The position numbers and the translations under genes were made by a program. A stretch of 34,910 bases of DNA from Phycisphaerae bacterium (GTDB lineage: Bacteria > Planctomycetota > Phycisphaerae > Sedimentisphaerales > Anaerobacaceae): contig JAUWBI010000034.1 of NCBI GenBank assembly GCA_030601745.1, positions 1 through 34,910 on the forward strand, in the 5' to 3' direction. Positions 31,767 to 34,910 of the stretch are shown in pieces. The notes under the pieces were generated by a model that searched no databases, was not told where the DNA came from, and saw nothing but the letters and a program-made list of their open reading frames with translations. Within the stretch, counting starts at the first letter, position 1. Each line of letters opens with the position of its first letter.

Positions 31767-31896
31767 CTAATACCGATTCTATTTAGTAATTGCCGATTGC
31801 CTAAGCCTGTCATTCCTGCGAAAGCAGGAATCCAGGCCCTTTCAGTCAGCACTATGTCTGATGCTATCGGCAATCTTTAACTGTGATTGGTATAAG
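31767..31896. repeat. 130-nt nested inverted repeat (MITE-like) with GAAA-loop hairpin at its centre
   Basis: Outer ends CTAATACCGAT (from 31767) and ATTGGTATAAG (to 31896) are imperfectly inverted. Inner arms ATTGCCGAT (31789-31797) and ATCGGCAAT (31866-31874) are perfect. Inside lies ATTCCTGC-GAAA-GCAGGAAT (31812-31831), the same hairpin type as 11084-11105. It lies in the gene-free stretch 31606-32102. Confidence 0.65.
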
Positions 31897-32102
31897 AAGG
31901 ATATGGCAGGGGCTGGGGGGAAAGCTCCTGCCCCATAAAAAACTAAAAGTGAAAAGCGTAAAACTAAAAATTGCGGAACTTTAAATTCAACAGTTTTTAG
32001 TTTTTAGCTTTAAGTTTTTAGTTCTCATACTATCAGCAGCGCATCGCCGAAAGAATAAAAGCGATATTGCTGCAATTATACGTCGCTGTCGTCGTTCGGC
32101 GA
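31897..32102. other. Gene-free AT-rich repeat stretch
   Basis: After a GC hairpin GGCAGGGGCT / AGCTCCTGCC (about 31914-31941; no T-tract on either side in the right place) come AAAAGCGTAAAACTAAAAA (about 31950) and its rough inverse TTTTTAGCTTTAAGTTTTTAG (about 32000), the same AT-rich family as the trpD-trpF spacer. No gene seen. Confidence 0.5.
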
Positions 32103-34181
32103 TTAGTCCATAAGGCCCTTCACATTCTCGATAGTCTCTATGACGAGGGGATAGAGCACGCTTTGTCCTTCACAGGTTATTATCCAGTCGTTTTTGTCCG
32201 GCTCACCCGTTTCGGCACAGCCATTCATCTTTGCCAGGACGTCATTTTGAAGTTTATTCAGCGCCTCCTCATAGCGCCCCGCGTCGAGCATCTGCTGCAC
32301 TGCATTTATCTTGTTCAATAGAGCGTTCTTTATATTCTTATTCTTCAGTGTGTCCGGGTCAAGCATCACAGCCACAGCATCGAGAAGTGTGCCCTGCAGG
32401 GAGGATTCCACATTGGACCAGCCGGTTTCGACACCGGCTGAGTTCCTGGCCTTTACGCTATACCAGTATCGTTGGCCCAACTGCAGGCCGATGAACTCGC
32501 AGCTAATTTCGGTAATCCAGCCGCTGTTATAGACGATACTGGTAAAGTTGGCATCCTCGGCACACTCAGCGTAGTAATCATTGGCACCAGGTACAGGGTC
32601 CCAGGTAATAGTATTGCTGGTCCCTAAAGTTACTTCGAGTTCGGCGTGCAGGACCGGCACTATCTCCCACCAGAGTCGGGGATAATCGGCGCCTTCATCA
32701 ATAGTCCAGATAGGTGTATCAAAATCCCAACCATAATCGGTAAAAGTACTTTGGAGTTGCATTTCGGCAGTGGTTTTACCAAAGACATTAGTGGTCGTAC
32801 CTGGGCCCGGATAAGTTAGACCAAAATTACAACCAATACTCATGCTGGTGGATTCAGTATCCCAGAAGCAATTACTTATTTCCGCATAATATCCATTTTG
32901 ATAGCCGCAAAGGCCAGCGAGATTGCTTGAACCGGTTCCGCTGCTAACCGTCCCGGCGGCGTAGCATTTGGTGATAGTGAGTTGATTTTTTCCCACCAGA
33001 CCGCCGAGGTGACTGGAGCCAATTCCACCCGTAATACTTCCAACGGCGTAGCAATTAGTGATAGTGCCATAATTCCATCCCACCAGGCCGCCGAGACGAG
33101 CTGAATTATCCCCACCGCTGACACTGTCGGCGGCATAGCAATTGTTGATAGTGCCGTTATAATTGTATCCTACAAGGCCGCCTATGGTGTATGACTCACC
33201 GGTAACCGTACCAGCGGAATAACAGTTGCTTACACTGCCATAATAGATTCTTCCCACCAAACTGCCGAGAGCTTCATCAGCATTAACAGAGCCAGTGACA
33301 TAGCAGTTGCTAATACTGCCCTCGTAGTGTTCTCCCACAAGGCCACCGACCGCATATGAGTTTTCTCCCCCGGTAACATATCCGTTAGAGTGGCAATTAC
33401 TGACAGTGCCGTATTCGTTGTATCCCACCAAGCCGCCGACCGCATATGAACTATCTCCCCCGACAACATAGCCGTTAGAATTGTAACAGTTAAAGATAGT
33501 ACCATAGTTATTGTGGCCTACCAAGCCGCCGATATAATCACCACCACTTACAGACCCGGTGGTGTAGCAGTTGCTGATAGTGCCATATTCGCTAAATCCT
33601 ACCAAGCCGCCGACCGCATATGAAATATCTCCGCAGGTGACGCTGCCGTTAAAATAGCAGTCGCTGATAATGCCGCCGGGATAACCCCAATCACCATTTG
33701 ACCCACATAGTCCTCCGACATAATGATTTCCGCCGGTAATGTTAGCGTTTTCCAGCCGGAGGTTACTAACGACGATACTGGAACGAAGTTGGCCGAATAG
33801 ACCGAGGTAGTCGTTGTTGTTGGCGCCGGCGGTGTCGATGGTGAGGTTGTGAATGGTGTGATTGCTGCCGTTGAAAGTACCGGTGAAGGGGGTACCATCG
33901 AAATCCCAATTCGTGTTATCGGTATCTGGCGCGATTAGTGCGGTAGTGTAAGTATAGCCAGCCATGTTGATATCAGCGGTCATTTTGAAATGTTTATCCC
34001 AGTCGTTGGGGTCAAGGCTGATGGAGTTTAAATCCTCAGCAGTGGCGATTAAATATGGGTCATTCGGCTCTCCCGTACCCCCGCCGTATTTGGCCTGGGC
34101 CGGTAAGGCGGAAAAGCTAATGGTGAGCAATACAAGTAACGGGATTGTTAATTTGCCGAAAGTTTTGCTTAAATTATCCAT
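32103..34181 (-). CDS. Exported GLUG-repeat surface protein
   Basis: 692 residues from ATG 34181, chosen for AGGAG 7 nt upstream; a frame to 34256 lacks one. Signal peptide cleaved near ALPAQA/KYGGG (residue 30). YGGGTGEPNDPYLIATAEDL opens a beta-helix cap. Ten GLUG-type repeats of about 25 residues run from about 153 to 420, each around GGLVG followed by G.ISNCY or similar turns. Around 495-585 is a fibronectin III-like domain (NTITWDPVPGANDYY, GQRYWYSVKARNSAG). The C-terminal 100 residues are helical (NKINAVQQMLDAGRYEEALN) and may be a small interaction domain. Likely secreted adhesin or matrix protein. GLUG proteins are found in bacterial surface adhesins; the ligand is unknown. It has a structured 140-nt leader. 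Confidence 0.85.
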   Translation of the reverse strand: MDNLSKTFGKLTIPLLVLLTISFSALPAQAKYGGGTGEPNDPYLIATAEDLNSISLDPNDWDKHFKMTADINMAGYTYTTALIAPDTDNTNWDFDGTPFTGTFNGSNHTIHNLTIDTAGANNNDYLGLFGQLRSSIVVSNLRLENANITGGNHYVGGLCGSNGDWGYPGGIISDCYFNGSVTCGDISYAVGGLVGFSEYGTISNCYTTGSVSGGDYIGGLVGHNNYGTIFNCYNSNGYVVGGDSSYAVGGLVGYNEYGTVSNCHSNGYVTGGENSYAVGGLVGEHYEGSISNCYVTGSVNADEALGSLVGRIYYGSVSNCYSAGTVTGESYTIGGLVGYNYNGTINNCYAADSVSGGDNSARLGGLVGWNYGTITNCYAVGSITGGIGSSHLGGLVGKNQLTITKCYAAGTVSSGTGSSNLAGLCGYQNGYYAEISNCFWDTESTSMSIGCNFGLTYPGPGTTTNVFGKTTAEMQLQSTFTDYGWDFDTPIWTIDEGADYPRLWWEIVPVLHAELEVTLGTSNTITWDPVPGANDYYAECAEDANFTSIVYNSGWITEISCEFIGLQLGQRYWYSVKARNSAGVETGWSNVESSLQGTLLDAVAVMLDPDTLKNKNIKNALLNKINAVQQMLDAGRYEEALNKLQNDVLAKMNGCAETGEPDKNDWIITCEGQSVLYPLVIETIENVKGLMD

Positions 34182-34259
34182 TTTTTGTCTCCTGAAAAAA
34201 GTGCCTATTTTTGCGATTTGCGCATTGTAAAGCTTCGCGGTTCTTTGGCAATTCAAGGG

Positions 34260-34310
34260 GATGGGTGCTAAAAGTGCCGCTTTTAGCTATCCACCCACCT
34301 CCCGGATAGC
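34260..34310 (-). promoter_or_regulatory. Candidate structured RNA in the leader of the GLUG gene
   Basis: In the transcript, GCUAUCC (34310-34304) pairs with GGAUAGC (34292-34286), leaving loop GGGAGGUGGGU. The GGUGGGU of that loop can pair with ACCCAUC (34266-34260), and between them GCUAAAAG/CUUUUAGC (34287-34280 with 34274-34267) makes a perfect 8-bp hairpin with loop CGGCA. The first and third helices share two bases, so the structures are partly exclusive or form a pseudoknot. It lies about 80-130 nt before the start codon and matches no riboswitch class I recognise. Confidence 0.55.
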
Positions 34311-34329
34311 CAGAAAACCCATAAAAGAT

Positions 34330-34357
34330 AGAATATCAGATTTTCGCCACATTTCAA
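34330..34357 (-). promoter_or_regulatory. Candidate promoter of the GLUG gene
   Basis: On the minus strand TTGAAA (34357-34352), a 16-nt spacer and TATTCT (34335-34330, four of six). A start near 34323 would include the structured region 34260-34310 in the mRNA leader. Confidence 0.5.
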
Positions 34358-34692
34358 GCAAAAAATCTTTTTTTCAGGCCCGCCCACAGTGCACCTTCGG
34401 CACTAAATATGCAATGAAAAACACAGCAAAAAGGCCGTAACATAAAGGCCAGGCAGAACCTGCCAAAATCCCGTGAAATATCCGGGCTAAAATTATTCGT
34501 GTTTATTCGTGCCCATTTGTGGCTACGCCTTTGTTTTGAATTTTGGATTTTGGTAATTTGAATTTGTCTCGGATTTCGATATTCGGATTTCGTATTTCCG
34601 ATTGCAATTCGTGTCTTCGTGGTTAAATTTAATAAACTCTACGTCCTCGCCTGTCCCCGCGGCAAAAAAAAATCTCTACCTCAAATCCCTAA
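34358..34692. other. Gene-free spacer with dispersed repeats
   Basis: No gene seen. It holds the phrase TTCGTGTTTATTCGTGCCCA (about 34497) and GAATTTGTCTCGGATTTCG (34560-34578), copy 3 of the dispersed repeat, with CGTATTTCCG runs. These read like intergenic filler repeats of this genome. Confidence 0.6.
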
Positions 34693-34910
34693 TTCAAAAA
34701 ACCATGATTCTTAAAGCGCTCCATAAGTATATACGCATATACTTATATACCTGTACAAAAACCACAAAGCCCTCTTTCAAAAACCACGATTCTTAAAGCA
34801 GTCCATAAGTATATATGCATATACTTATATCTCTGTACAAAAACCATAAAGCCCTCTTTCAAAAACCACGATTCTTAAAGCAGTCCATAAGTATATATGC
34901 ATATACTTAT
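34693..34910. repeat. 82-bp tandem repeat array with palindromic core, cut by the window end
   Basis: Three units start at 34693, 34776 and 34858; the first is 83 bp because of one extra A, the second 82 bp, the third is truncated by the window edge. Each holds ATAAGTATAT-(ATGC or ACGC)-ATATACTTAT, perfect 10-bp arms, at 34723-34746, 34805-34828 and 34887-34910. Units 2 and 3 are identical over the visible part. No spacer diversity, so it is not a CRISPR array. Confidence 0.92.

Noticed and set aside
31914-31941. GC hairpin as terminator near 31.9 kb
   Set aside because: The following sequence on the plus strand is an A-run, and on the minus strand the T-run precedes the stem; no gene ends here.
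34260-34310. c-di-GMP, cobalamin or other known riboswitch
   Set aside because: Conserved core sequences of those classes were not found; only helices are visible.
34693-34910. CRISPR array
   Set aside because: Period is 82-83 bp and whole units are near-identical; there are no unique spacers and no cas genes.

Overview
The window looks like a piece of a Gram-negative, anaerobic-type Planctomycetota chromosome, most like the Phycisphaerae/Sedimentisphaerales group. This is inference from gene content: Tat-exported oxidoreductase-like proteins, a DUF1080-type domain fused to a c-type cytochrome, parallel beta-helix and GLUG-repeat exported proteins, a KDO (LPS) gene, a small histone-fold protein, and many short dispersed intergenic repeats. 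No rRNA or tRNA gene was seen.

Layout. 1-3.5 kb: minus-strand lipoprotein cytochrome/DUF1080 fusion and a Tat-exported aldo/keto-reductase-fold protein, then a repeat-rich gap. 3.5-7.1 kb: a large exported beta-helix protein, two small minus-strand genes, and a 61-residue histone-fold gene with its own terminator. 7.5-12.4 kb: a glycogen/alpha-glucan cluster (GT4/5-type glycosyltransferase, GH57, GH133 debranching enzyme). 12.5-15.7 kb: an exported NlpC/P60-like protein, an exported coiled-coil protein and an atypical SDR. 15.9-23.5 kb, minus strand: trpL-trpE-trpG-trpD-trpF-trpB-trpA followed by a Tat-exported ADP-ribosylglycohydrolase. The trp operon has a classical attenuator with a leader peptide carrying three tandem Trp codons; trpC is absent from the operon. 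23.5-28.3 kb, minus strand: a HEPN/MNT pair and a ribose-type ABC importer (binding protein, ATPase, permease) behind an operator-like inverted repeat. 28.4-31.6 kb: kdsB and a divergent pyrG, facing a coiled-coil lipoprotein. 32.1-34.2 kb: a GLUG-repeat exported protein with a structured 5' leader. The right end runs into an 82-bp tandem array that continues beyond the window.

The main cross-cutting theme is short palindromic repeats that occupy intergenic sites and also sit in frame inside genes. A 59-nt element with CCCCGTTAGAAAT ends occurs three times at exactly the same length, once as the C-terminal coding end of the ABC ATPase. GC-rich CCCCGCCC hairpins lie in trpE, in the NlpC-like gene and between genes. 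A composite of several repeat types forms a roughly 46-codon linker in the debranching enzyme. A heptanucleotide repeat lies inside kdsB, where a change of one unit would shift the frame.

The most noteworthy items are the complete trp attenuator (with a possibly near-leaderless leader peptide), the bacterial histone-fold gene, the 59-nt element family, a possible pseudoknotted leader RNA, and a CTP synthase whose glutaminase triad Glu is a Cys.
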